A program made the position numbers and the translations under genes. 64,000 bases of DNA, taken from NCBI RefSeq assembly GCF_003286085.1, contig NW_020825324.1:1178001-1242000 (forward strand), in the 5' to 3' direction. Under the pieces are notes generated by a model, which worked only from the letters and a program-made list of their open reading frames with translations, had not been told where the DNA came from and ran no database searches. Every line of letters begins with the position of its first letter. Positions within the stretch are counted from its first letter, which is position 1. This document shows positions 12,472-22,513 of this stretch, in pieces. Origin of the DNA: Drosophila persimilis. Lineage: Eukaryota; Arthropoda; Insecta; Diptera; Drosophilidae.

Positions 12472-13130
12472 CTGTCCACTCCTCGGTTTTCTAGGCTGTC
12501 CTGACCGTCGTCGTGGCAGTTGCTGTTGTACTCGTAGAACATTTTTATTGCCTATATATTTATCTGTCCAGACTGTGTGCCGGTCCACCCATCGCTCGCT
12601 CTCTGCGCAGTCCCCCTGTTGCTGCTGTTTGACTTCATTTCTTTCAACTGTAGAGTTTTTATGACACTTTTGCGTTGCGTTGCCTTGCGCTGCTTTGCTG
12701 CAAATATGCAAATGTCGAGCATGCCACCCCTCCTTTTAGCCAAAAAACACGACCAGCCTCCCAAATAAATTTATATGAAAAATGGCCATGTTTCAGTTTT
12801 TCACGCGGCAGAGTAGGAAACGGAGGCGGACACGGACACTGACACGGATACGGACAGCGGGTGGCAGTGGATGCGAGTGATGGTGAAGGTGAGAGTAATG
12901 GTGGGGGTGATGGCGGGGATGAAAATATTTATGCATTTGGCCGTGGGCCCGTGTTTAAAAACTCAAACTGATGGGAGGAGGGGTTTGTTTTTTGTTGGTA
13001 CTGGGTGAGGTGGAGGGTGGTGCCTCGACTCTTCGACTCATTTGGGTGGTTCGAAACTTGCGCGTAGATAAAAGTCATAAAGTTTGTCTCCAGCTTCCGC
13101 GACCAGCTCCTGCCCCAGATAGGCTCCTGA

Positions 13131-13652
13131 ACGCAGAGCGTTCCTCCGTCAGCTCCATCTGAGGCCTCTCCAGAAGCAGTATCTACTCTGGTTGCTTCTG
13201 TAGACTCTTGTGTAGCTCCTCCAGCAGCTTCAAGAGCACCTATGTATGAGCCTTGGATTTTCCTAGTGCCGTTGAACAGATTTAAGTGCAATCTTAAAGA
13301 GTTTCGCTTTGAGTTAAGCTTTCCATGGAGCTGCTTCGATTGCCTAGATTCCATCCTTCAACAGAAAAATGCTAATAGGGTCCAGCAGTCCATCAATGCT
13401 CTATTGATCTATCAGAGCTATAAGGAAGCAGCAAAAGCTATTCCCATCTGTGTTTATTTCTGGAGGGAACTCCATGCATTCTCTGATGAAAGGGAGCAAG
13501 CAAATATTCTAAAGTCCTTTTTTATTACCATAGCATCATATCGGCATTATGCGAGTTTCAACTTGCTTTTGACAGCAAATTGGCTGGACTCGAATGGAAA
13601 AACAGAAGACAAGGCAAGAGGCAAAAAAGGTGAAAATCAAATAATAGAATAA
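13131..13652 (+). CDS. Candidate ORF or decayed gene fragment, unknown product
   Basis: The frame is open from 13131 (after a TGA at 13128-13130) to TAA at 13650-13652. An ATG at 13242 would give 136 aa. The part upstream of that ATG reads as Ala/Ser/Pro/Val-rich (SAPSEASPEAVS, then APPAASRAP). The downstream part looks like ordinary mixed protein (a Trp/Cys/Phe-rich stretch, then QSYKEAAKAIPICVYFWREL) and ends in a Lys/Glu-rich tail. The opposite strand is also open from 12929 to 13354, so which strand is coding, if either, is unclear. There is no strong codon bias and no recognised domain. It could be a fast-evolving gene, a pseudogene exon or chance. Confidence 0.2.
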   Translation, partial: TQSVPPSAPSEASPEAVSTLVASVDSCVAPPAASRAPMYEPWIFLVPLNRFKCNLKEFRFELSFPWSCFDCLDSILQQKNANRVQQSINALLIYQSYKEAAKAIPICVYFWRELHAFSDEREQANILKSFFITIASYRHYASFNLLLTANWLDSNGKTEDKARGKKGENQIIE

Positions 13653-16560
13653 GAAAACTCCCAGCAAGAGCTATGGAACTTTAATTAAATATCAATTTCC
13701 TTTCCAGCATCCGATCCATGTCCGTGTGTGGTTCTATGTGTCTCTATGTGTGTGTGTGTGTACTTGTGTATTAGTTGGTCTTTGATCTGTCAAATGGCAA
13801 AGTCTAACCAAAGAACAAACACACACACGCAGACACAAAAGTGAAAAAGCCACAGGAAAACTCATTTACTTGACCAGCCACGCAGTTTTCCAAAGAATGA
13901 GAGAAAGAGGAAGACAGATATGGCAAAGGGGAGGAAAAAGAGATAGCTATAATATATGCAGCACTCGCACATATCGGTCCCTGACAAGATATATGATGGC
14001 AAAAGTTTCCCTGTTTGCTGTTTGCTGTGCCCTTTGTCGTTTGTCGTTTGCTGCTGCTGCTGCTCGCAGGCAAATGGCAAAAGTTTGCTGCCCGATGAGA
14101 GATCTCTCGCTTTCGCTCTCGCTCTCTCTCCATCTCCTTCTATGTCTCTCTGTCATGTTTGGCATTCGAAATGCTAATGGCAGATGAGCTAGAGACAGAG
14201 AAGGAAGCAGAGACAGAGATTCTAAGCTTTCAGGCCAGCCTCATAATTGAATGTTCGGCCAGTGCAGGCAGCAGTAGGAGCAGGAGCAGCAGCTTGGGTT
14301 GCCCTTTGTGTTGCCTACTTTTTTGGGCACCAGCGGGTTGGAGACTTTTGCTGGGGGAGCCAGAGCCATCCCCAGAGGGACCAAGGACAAACTGTTGGCT
14401 AACTAATTTAAATATCATGAATTTAACATATTTATATATGAAAAATAAAAACCCAAGCCAGGCTGTAAAAAGAGAAACAGAAAGTGAAAGAGAGAGATAG
14501 AGATAGAGATAGAGAGAGTGCACAAACTGAAGGGACGAATATCTCATATTTTATATAAGCCCGATCTGGCGTATCTCCCAGACCCCTTTCTCCCCTTTTT
14601 GCACTCCTATTCTGCCTGTTCCCCTGTGCCCCCGTTCTCCTGTTCTGCTTTTCCCCTGCCAAATTTGACTTTCTGCTCTTATTGTTGTTTGCCTAACAAC
14701 AGCGAAAGTAAAAGCAGCGGGGAAGAGGACCCAAATAAATGTGAACTGTTGGTCGAAATCTACATAGGCAAATAGAGCAAAACTTGCCCCACATGCCACA
14801 CACGATTTGTGTGTGTGTGTGACATACTACATGGGGAATACTCGTATATGTGATGGGGTCCAAGTCCATTGTACGTGCCCGATGCGACAAAAACAAAACT
14901 TTCAATGGACTGGAGGAAACCCTCAGACAAACATCGACTTGGGGGTGATACTGCGTCGATATACAGGGATGCAGAAAAGGGAGAGGGTAAAGAGGATGGT
15001 AAACGCCAGGCGGCTTTTCAGTCAAAGCCAGCACCCGCACCCCAGCATCACTGAGGCAAAATTTGCAGTCCCTGAGTTAGGCTGGAACTTCCCTAAGTCG
15101 CCTTAAACAATTCTCGACGCATTTCCATTACGGCAGTTGTCACACATTAAAGTAATTTCATAGCAAATATGAGATCTCCATCGATATCGATTACCGAATT
15201 ACGTGGGTTATGAATGTTCTTCAATGGGAATGTCCTTAGAAATGCTTTAGAAATATCTACAGGTTGCATTGATGGTTTGCTTTAAAAATATTCCAATGAA
15301 ACAATGTCCTCGAACGTTTTTGCTTCTCACGATTTTAAGTGCATTTCCAGATTCTAGAACGTATTTTTTCGCAGTGCTCAAGACTGTCGCTAAATGTTTT
15401 TCCAAAAAAAAATTTACCAAAATGGCCAGGATGCTCTCGATTGCCTGGCACTCGCCTGCTCCTGGTCCTGCCCCTGCCTCCCCCTGGACCCATGCTCACT
15501 GTCTATCCCTAGATTCTGTGCATATCAAATAAATAAACTTTGGTTTATGCTGTGTCGACTATTTGGCCTCCTCCTCCTCCTCTACAGATTTTGCTTTTTT
15601 TGATTGCTCTGCCCTGCCCGTCCTTCCCTTCCCTCCCTTCCCATCCCAAAAAGAAAAACAGAAAAAGGGAACCGAAAAAAGAAAAGCAGCAGCAAAGTTA
15701 AAGGCAAATAAATAATTTTGTCTTTGGCTGGGCTTGGCTTTGGCTTTTATCGGGTTTTGTAATAAATTTAAAGTTGTCTCTGTCGCTGACTTGCCCCCCT
15801 ACTTGCCTGTTTTTGTGTGTGTGTGTGTTTTTTTAATTTTATTTTCGTCCTGCTCTACTTTTAGTCCCGGCTAAGCCGGAAGGGATCAAACGGTTTTCTC
15901 CAGCCGTCCAGCCGAGCCAAAAACCCAGCAGAAAAAGCGGCAAAAAATGAGGAAAAAAGGAATGAAATAACATTTCGACAGCTGCCCCAAAGACGTGGCC
16001 TAGGAGAGGGCTGCCTTTTGGGTCAATGAGCATCAGAGGTTGACTGCATAATTTATGAACATAAATGGGCGTGACAAGGGATTAGGGAGCCGGGGACGGT
16101 GCCGGTGTCCGGGTGTCCGGAGTCCAGGGTCGGTGTCGGGCAGGGGCTGTGTGGATGAGAACTAATGAGTTGGCCTGGCCGACTGCAAAATGCATGCAAA
16201 TTGTTTGCCATTTGCGAATTTGGAATTGGAATTGGAATTAATTGGAAATTTTCGAGCTCTAATTACCCCCAGTCAGGTGGGGCTGGGGCTGGCGATGGGC
16301 GGCGGTGTTAACCGAGAAAAGGCGTGACCGAGGGTGGTAAAACCAATGCGGTTAACCGAATTAACTGACCCAAAAGGTGGCCCAAAAGATGTCAGATAAC
16401 GACAGCCATCGACAGACCTAAGCCTGGGAACATTTTTCATCGTAAGGTATCCGTATTTTTTTGCGATTTTTTTGTCAATTGTGAAATTGTCAGACGAGAA
16501 TGAGAAATTCAAGCGGTACTTGTCATTCTATCAGAAACGACAACATTTTTGTAGTATTCG
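13653..16560. other. Non-coding block
   Basis: TG run near 13748-13762, GCT run near 14051-14064, a GAGATAGAGATAGAGA tract at about 14490-14517 and TG near 14808-14821. There are short A/T-rich unique stretches near 15100-15400 with ATCGATATCGAT at 15180-15191. No coding frame is supported. Confidence 0.55.
14480..14518. repeat. GAGATA/GAGAGA purine tract
   Basis: Mixed GAGATA and GAGAGA units. It resembles the GA-rich sites used by GAGA factor and by the dosage-compensation complex on Drosophila X chromosomes; this link is inference. Confidence 0.6.
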
Positions 16561-16569
16561 GTCAAATCA

Positions 16570-16608
16570 TATAAGCATAGAGTTATCCGAGCTCATAGAA
16601 TTTCAGTT
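16570..16608 (+). promoter_or_regulatory. Possible core promoter of the membrane-protein gene
   Basis: A TATAAG string (16570-16575) is followed about 35 bases later by TCAGTT (16603-16608), which matches the Drosophila initiator TCAKTY. This would give a 5' leader of about 177 bases before the ATG. The spacing is slightly longer than usual for TATA to initiator, and no clear downstream element was found, so this is a guess from motifs only. Confidence 0.25.
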
Positions 16609-16781
16609 TGTTTTAAAGATAGGAGACCGTACACATCTCATTCAGTAGCTTGACTTGACTACAGCACAAACATTTTTCGGCACTACAAAATATTTTTAAG
16701 CAAATTAACGAGCATTTATTCGGCAGTTTTGTCACTTTGTTTTCATTATCGAAAAAGCCATAAATCCGTTTCGCATCAATC

Positions 16782-17363
16782 ATGGTTTCGAATTTGGTGA
16801 TTCTGGCCACAACAATGCTACATGTGGGGCTTCAGTGCAGTGTATTCGTGGCCATGGATTACGTCCTGGTGCCTGGGACCTTCTTCGCTGGCTGGATAGT
16901 GTACTGCGGCCTACTGTACTTCCTTCAGGATATGGAGCTGCTGCCGAAGCACTACAAGCGCCGCATGGGCCGGCTTTCCAGCTTCGTTATCGAGGTGGTG
17001 CTAAGTATTTTCATCATGGAGGCTCTGGCTCTGTTCTTTTGGTCCAGAATTGTGGCCAATATCTGCCTGTGCCTGAAGACCGCGATGTGCTACTACGGCG
17101 GAGAGGTTGAGGAGTATTACCTTCAGCACGAGACGATTATTGTGGGAACTTTGATCACATCGATAGCTGCGGGCTTCTCGCTGAGTGCAGCTTGGGCCAC
17201 GGATCCATGGGATTCCCGTGACGAGCAGCCGGAGACTGAAGGCAAGACGCTCCAACAGATAGCGGACGAACTTCAAGAGCAGATGGATAACGAGGAGCTA
17301 AAACTGCAGCTGGAGAAGGACTTGCAATCGGCCGATGCTGATTCATTGTCCCCCGAAGCCTAG
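16782..17363 (+). CDS. Single-exon gene for a four-pass membrane protein of unknown function (193 aa)
   Basis: I do not recognise the family. What is visible: an intronless ATG-to-TAG frame of 193 codons. The start is well fixed, because the ATG follows TCAATC and an in-frame TAA lies at 16761-16763. Hydrophobic stretches at about residues 3-24, 28-48, 66-88 and 117-139 suggest four membrane segments. A basic loop between segments 2 and 3 (K56 to R64: KHYKRRMGR) suggests that loop is cytoplasmic. A Cys/Tyr-rich stretch (C95, C97, C103, Y104, Y105) followed by acidic residues (E108, E110, E111) lies between segments 3 and 4. The tail, residues 140-193, is acidic and Gln/Glu/Leu-rich with heptad-like leucines (157, 164, 173, 177, 181), consistent with a short coiled coil. 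Codons are mixed but richer in third-position G/C than the flanks. No canonical AATAAA was seen in the roughly 700 bases downstream; AGTAAA at about 17808 is a weak alternative. It could be a nested intronic gene or a retrogene. Function is not assignable. Confidence 0.75.
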   Translation: MVSNLVILATTMLHVGLQCSVFVAMDYVLVPGTFFAGWIVYCGLLYFLQDMELLPKHYKRRMGRLSSFVIEVVLSIFIMEALALFFWSRIVANICLCLKTAMCYYGGEVEEYYLQHETIIVGTLITSIAAGFSLSAAWATDPWDSRDEQPETEGKTLQQIADELQEQMDNEELKLQLEKDLQSADADSLSPEA

Positions 17364-17552
17364 AATTACTTGTTACTGTTCCTGTCTTCTATCCATACTC
17401 TGCCCCGCTCTGGTGTCAAGTCCATCAATACGATTTACCGGGCACCAAGCACAAAAGGAGCCCTTCAGAAAGTGCTTTCAATTAGATACAGGAGTGGACA
17501 ACACCGAGGAGTGCCCTACCTGACCAACAACTCTTTGACCGCCTGGCGATGA
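17364..17552 (+). other. In-frame open extension after the TAG stop (possible readthrough or lost C-terminus)
   Basis: The frame of the 193-aa gene continues without a stop for 62 codons after TAG (17361-17363), ending at TGA 17550-17552. The extension begins NYLLLFLSS and ends NNSLTAWR, with a basic middle part (several Arg and Lys). Readthrough of a leaky stop is a documented phenomenon in Drosophila, but TAG followed by A is not the leakiest context. A random frame of this length would stay open only about one time in twenty. It may therefore be chance, a readthrough tail, or the remnant of a longer ancestral protein. Confidence 0.3.
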
Positions 17553-18190
17553 TCATTGCCTAGGCAGTCAGCCGGGACAGGACCAGACCAGACCAGACAA
17601 GCCAGGACCGGGAGCAGGACCAGGAGTAGGACCAGGACCCGGACCCGGACAGAGGGCCGAAAGCAGAGGAAGAGGCGGCAACTTGACGCTGAAAATGTAT
17701 TTATTCCAGCCAGATGGACTCAAAAAGCTCTAAAGACCGTTCCAAAGGATACAACGAAACCGTGCCCGGGGGCGGCACTGGGGCGGGGCCAGTAGTATGA
17801 TGGACTGCAGTAAAATTTCTATGAAAATTGACTTGGCATTTCTAGGGTTGGCATTGAGGGTTAGCCGGGCGGAAGGACCTGCCAGCGCCTGGATGCGCGT
17901 CAATTGACAAATTGTCGGCCTTCTCCTATGGGGTCTCCCCTGTGCTCTCTCCACTGGGTGGTGGTGGTCGCTCGGTTCGGTGCTCGTCTGCGGTCTGCTT
18001 ATTCTGCTTTCTGTTCCCCGATTGTTGCCGCCGTTGCGGTGGGTGAGCCTCCCGTTCCCGTTCCAGAGGCTGGACGCAAAAAGTCATCAGAACTTTTGTC
18101 TAATTTGATTTCGTTTCACTTGAAGACCAATTTTCGTTGGTTATTATTATTCATACAATTTCTGCAATATGATTTGTGGCTGCGCTGTAA
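17553..18190. other. Non-coding block downstream of the membrane-protein gene
   Basis: Begins with a GGACCAGACC/GGACCC array (17573-17660), then unique sequence. No AATAAA signal was seen. No gene supported. Confidence 0.5.
17573..17660. repeat. GGACCA/CAGGAC/GGACCC hexamer-type array
   Basis: Drifting units of CCAGA, CAGGAC and GGACCC make one G/A/C-rich tract about 200 bases after the TAG stop of the gene. Confidence 0.7.
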
Positions 18191-18310
18191 GGAGCGTAGG
18201 CAGGCAGGACGATTAGGCGCTGTGGTCACTGAGGAGCAAAGATTCCATTACGTATACGTAATGTAGTCGGCAAGGAGCACAGACCGCATTACGTAGACGC
18301 AATGTGGCCA
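18191..18310. repeat. Degenerate 41-bp tandem repeat with a palindromic core
   Basis: GGAGCA at 18233 and at 18274 begins two well-matched 41-base units; a third, more diverged unit starts near 18191. The core of unit two is a perfect 18-base palindrome (18246-18263). The core of unit three is its imperfect version, CATTACGTAGACGCAATG (18287-18304). The half-site ATTACGTA resembles PAR-bZIP sites (RTTAYGTAAY). Confidence 0.65.
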
Positions 18311-19526
18311 CTGAGAAGTGAACAAAAAGAACCTGCACGCAGTGTGGAATTATGAATTTTCATCCTCCTTCTCCAACTGCCAGCGTGTGTGTGTACATGT
18401 GCGTGCGCGTGTGAGTGCGCGTGTGTATTTGTGTGAGTACATGCCTAAGCAAACAATGGCCGAGCAGAGCTTTTGTTTATTTTTCCTTGGCACATCCACA
18501 GATACACACACACCACACAGATATATTCACCCACTCAAGCACATTATGGTGCGTGGCTGCTTTGTGTTTCCCGTTGCCTTGTTTCTCTGTTACCCTGTTT
18601 TCCCTCGACTTGTCTTGAGGAACAGTCCCATGCCATGCCAAGCCTTGACGGGCCTGTGGTTGGTCTGCTCTTGTTCAGTTGCGGCCCATTTGCTGTGTAT
18701 TTTTAGGAACATTGCTCCAAAAATATTTTAAAGACAATCCACAACCAAGAGGAAAGAATGGATGAAGAGGGGTGGGTGCGAGTGGATGCTGGAAGGAGAA
18801 AACTTTTCGAGACATTGCCAATGAACAAAGGATCCCCCACTCCACTCACAGCTGGCTGGGGAATGGGACAATAATTGGAAACCCAATTCTATGGATAAAC
18901 ACACCGATTTTTAGATGGTGCAGGAATCGTACGAAAGAATCGAATTTTCCCTTTGCTTTTCTCTTTTTTTTTTGGTAGGTGACAGTCGAGACTAATAATC
19001 GATCAGTAACTTTTCCATCCTTGTCGATTATTCGTTGACTGTCTGTCACTCCGTTCTTGATCTGTTCGAATTTCTGTGCTGCCTCTGCCTTTTGTCCGTC
19101 AATCTGTGTGTCTCAAACTCTTCCTTCACTTTTCTTAATTTTTTCATCAAGATGTCCGTCAGTCCGACTCTCTGTTTGTGCTGTCGGTCCGCCAGTCCAT
19201 CTCTTCATTTGTCCGCTCGCCTTTCTGTTTGTCTTCTCGTCTGTCTATAAAGAACAAGAGTTGCCGGCCGGGCTTTCTGTCCTTCGGGCCAATCGCACGG
19301 GCCACAGCTGAGGACAGCCGAGGACAATGACGAAGTGGAGGCTAATTAGCATCGTCAACACGGGCCACCTTAAGGCCAGGCCCTGTCCCCACTCCCCCGA
19401 TCTGCTCTGTTTTTGTGCCGCTCCCCTTTGGTTTTCTCGACCCTTTTGCAACCTGATGCACGCGCCTCACGCTGCTGCTGCTGCTGTCCTAACGAATGGG
19501 AGAGCCTAATGATGATAGGACACCCC

Positions 19527-19566
19527 TACAGCCTCTACAGCCTCTACAGCCACTACAGCCACTACA
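19527..19566. repeat. CCTCTACAG/CCACTACAG nonamer array
   Basis: Four to five units of a 9-base repeat, CCTCTACAG drifting to CCACTACAG. Confidence 0.75.
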
Positions 19567-19847
19567 GCCCCTCATCATGTCCCCCTCTCTCTTCAGACCA
19601 TGCAAAATACCAACAATAAAAATGTCATTTTTGCGTGTTGGAGACGCCAGAAGGAAAACATTTTCACCAAATCGCAGAAATTACAAAGGAAACCAGACAG
19701 CAAGAAAGAGCGAAAAGTGGAAAAAAATGGTAAAGAGAAAGTGTTTTTATCATAAATCACGAAACCACTCACTGGCCACGCCCCCTCTTTTTGAAAGGAG
19801 AGGGGCAGTAGAAGCAGTGGTAGTGGGGAGTGGGAATGGGAGTGGGC

Positions 19848-19862
19848 TAATTAATTAATTAG
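19848..19862. promoter_or_regulatory. Triple overlapping TAATTA homeodomain-type sites
   Basis: TAATTAATTAATTAG holds three overlapping TAATTA cores, the generic homeodomain site. Such clusters are common in A/T-rich DNA, so function is uncertain. Confidence 0.3.
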
Positions 19863-22094
19863 CAGCGTCTCATCATCACCATCATCGTCATTCCATCCGC
19901 CTCCCCATCTCGTGACATTCTCGTGAGTGCTTGCTGCATGAATAAATTGGCTAAAAGCGAATTGTCAGCGCAAAACATGGCGAACAATTAGCGAATGGAA
20001 CTTGCATTTAGACCGCTATCACCAGCCCCCGATCGACGGCACGCACGCACCGGAATCCGGTTGCCCCAGCCCCAGTCTCAGTCGCCCACGAGATTTATGC
20101 GGACCGTGCACGATACTGATACTCCCCACTCATGACTGGGAGGGAGTCAAAGAGCGGAATGTCGTGCCTGTTGGCGACCAATTAGCCTTAGAAACAGCCT
20201 TTCCCAAGCCGAACACGACGCCATAAAGAACACCTACTGGGGCAGTTAACCCTTAATGTTTATGCTAATAATCATTCTAGTACACATTAGGTACTATTCA
20301 AAATCCAAACTATTCCCCTCCAATAACAATTAGCACAAAATTCTTTTAAATATCAAGCAAGCGCCTTCTGAGTAGTACAATTAATCGAATGACAGCCATC
20401 GGTGGATGAGTCCATAGTTCATTTTTCTTTTCGTTCAGTTTTTTTCTTTCTGTTGTCAAGGGCTCTGAATGGTATCTCAATTGATTTTTATTCCTCCATC
20501 CACAGCAAAATTAATTGCACTTTTTAATTTAGAGATAGACAGACAAACAGAAAGGACATCTTGATATCTTCTGCTCGTCGTTCGATATTCTATACGTATT
20601 GTATTCTAAAGTTCATGTATAGGTAGGAACTCGTACAAACAGTGTTTTTTGCTAAATTGCTTTTAAAGAAATAACTTCTTTTCAAATATAAAGCTACAAA
20701 GCTTTTCAAGTGTACATTATATTCGTCCTTCAGACTGGAATCCGTCTGAAGTGCAAGCCGTGTCATGCCGCAGTCTCAGTTCCAATAACCGAGTAAATGC
20801 CATTGCTCAACCAGACCAAAGACTGGCCAGCAGAACAGCTTCGCTGGCACTGCTTCCCTCTTGCCCGGCTGCTCTGACATTCATCTTAAGCTCTGCTTCA
20901 TTTCGCACTTTATTTGAAATTTCAATTGGACTTCTCTTAGCCTCAATCTCCAAGGCAAATAATCTCTCAAAAACTTCGATGGCATATATGTACGTTTAGC
21001 CCCCACCAAAAAAAAAAAAGAAAAAAAAAACAAAAACAGAACCTGAAGAAGGAGAAGGAGCTTGAGCAGCAATCCAGAAGAGCCGCAAAATTGCATTTAA
21101 ACAAATTTGACTGGCAGTCTGGCCAGGTTTTTTGTTTGGCCCAAACTTGTTGGCAATTTTCTGAACATTTTCTCCCGTTCTCTTATTTTTTGTTGGGGAT
21201 TTTTATTATGTTTTATGTTCGTATTCTGCTCTTCTGCTCTTCTGCTGTTGATATTGCTGTTGATGTTGGGCATTGTTTGGCGGCTGTACGAGAATTTTAA
21301 GTACATAAAATTTTTATGATTTTTCAACAAGTGTTTGTGTGTGTGCGTGAAATGAGGGCAAAGTAGGGTGGTGCGGTGCGGTGTGGGTGAAAGTCTGTAT
21401 TTGATTGTTTGCTTGCCGCATACATAGATATGAGTACTCGTGCACAGACACACACACATTCGGGGGCTCTGTCTTTATTGCCGCTGTTAATCTGCAAAAA
21501 TTTGTAACATTTTCCAATTACCAAATCGTCCGAATGTTTCACAATGAGCCCAGAACAATGAGTGTTTGTTGTGTGGTTGTGCGTGCAGTGGCGTATCTGT
21601 GTATTATGTATTATGTATGGATAGACGGGAGTGGGGCAAACCCCACCAGTCGACCAGTCCCTGTTACTCTCATTGCGCTTCCGTCACTTACTCGTATAAG
21701 ACCAATTTCAGATTCAGCTCAATTGTTTGACTGTTTTCTTCTGCTCATGTTTATGCCCATACCATCGTAACTATTAGCCTTAAATCCTTTAGAAAACTGA
21801 ACCTCATTTCGTTCTGGTCACCCAATCCAGATCATTGCAGAACAAATGCATCCACTCTGCTCAAAATAACTCTTCTCGAAATGAATCAAAACAAAAAATA
21901 CGCCATTTCTCTGTCTTTACGCGGTATTTTCTTCGCACTTCACATCCCTGGCAACCAGCCTTCGAGCAGGATATTGTGGACACGGGACAGTCGACGAGGC
22001 ATAAAAGGAATGGACAGCAGTGTACACTGGATCGTGGGATGCTTTTCCTTGGTGCTCGCATAATTCCAATGCCTGGCCAATTGTCACTGGGGAG

Positions 22095-22128
22095 GCACAG
22101 GCCCAGGCCCAGGCCCAGGCACAGGCAC
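22095..22128. repeat. CAGGCC hexamer array
   Basis: About five units of CAGGCC/CAGGCA. Confidence 0.8.
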
Positions 22129-22486
22129 CGCACACGGTCTGGAGCGGAGTGCAGTCAAGTGGATTGGAGCAGAGAATGTTTCTGACTTTTATGCCTGTCG
22201 CTTGTCAACGCCCTTTTCTCGGTGGCCTCGAAGGCCTGGTAGCTGGTGGCTGCTGACTGCTGGCCGGTCCATTCCCACCGATACCTCTTCTCGCCGTGGT
22301 CAGAATCTTGACCTGTGCATGGACTTCAGGTTGGGGAGTGGACAGTGGACTTGTCATTGGACAGGCACAGAAACATCCACAGGCACAGGGACAGCTATCG
22401 GCGCAGATTCAGATGGAGATTGGGATTGGGAGAGTGGAGCACATTTTTCGACTGAGCTTCTGGCTTCATTCGAACCATTTGCCAGG

Positions 22487-22513
22487 CACCTGGCACCTGG
22501 TACCTGGGTACCA
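22487..22513. promoter_or_regulatory. Tandem CACCTG E-boxes
   Basis: CACCTG at 22487-22492 and 22494-22499, then TACCTG and GGTACC, in a 7-base periodic tract. CACCTG is a bHLH and Snail-type core. The tract may simply be a short heptamer repeat. Confidence 0.3.

Larger units (their letters stand above)
9181..13130. other. Non-coding block with microsatellites and possible factor sites
   Basis: CCTCTG-type hexamers near 9430-9475, a GGGCTG array at 10784-10828, paired MEF2-like repeats at 11345-11404, a GATA cluster at 12256-12296 and CGTCAT trimer-type arrays at 12433-12471. The minus-strand frame at 12259-12711 includes a poly-Asp translation of the CGTCAT array and is not supported as a gene. 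Confidence 0.5.
18311..20230. other. Non-coding block with TG runs and TAATTA cluster
   Basis: TG/CG-rich run near 18386-18440, a CTACAG array at 19527-19566 and a TAATTA cluster near 19848-19862. GCT units lie near 19470-19485. Translated frames here are short and composition-driven. Confidence 0.5.

Noticed and set aside
12259-12711. 150-codon minus frame with poly-Asp
   Set aside because: The acidic run comes from the CGTCAT array and the rest shows no coding signature.
13044-13056. GGTTCGAAACT as a tRNA B-box
   Set aside because: No A-box, acceptor stem or anticodon arm could be fitted around it.
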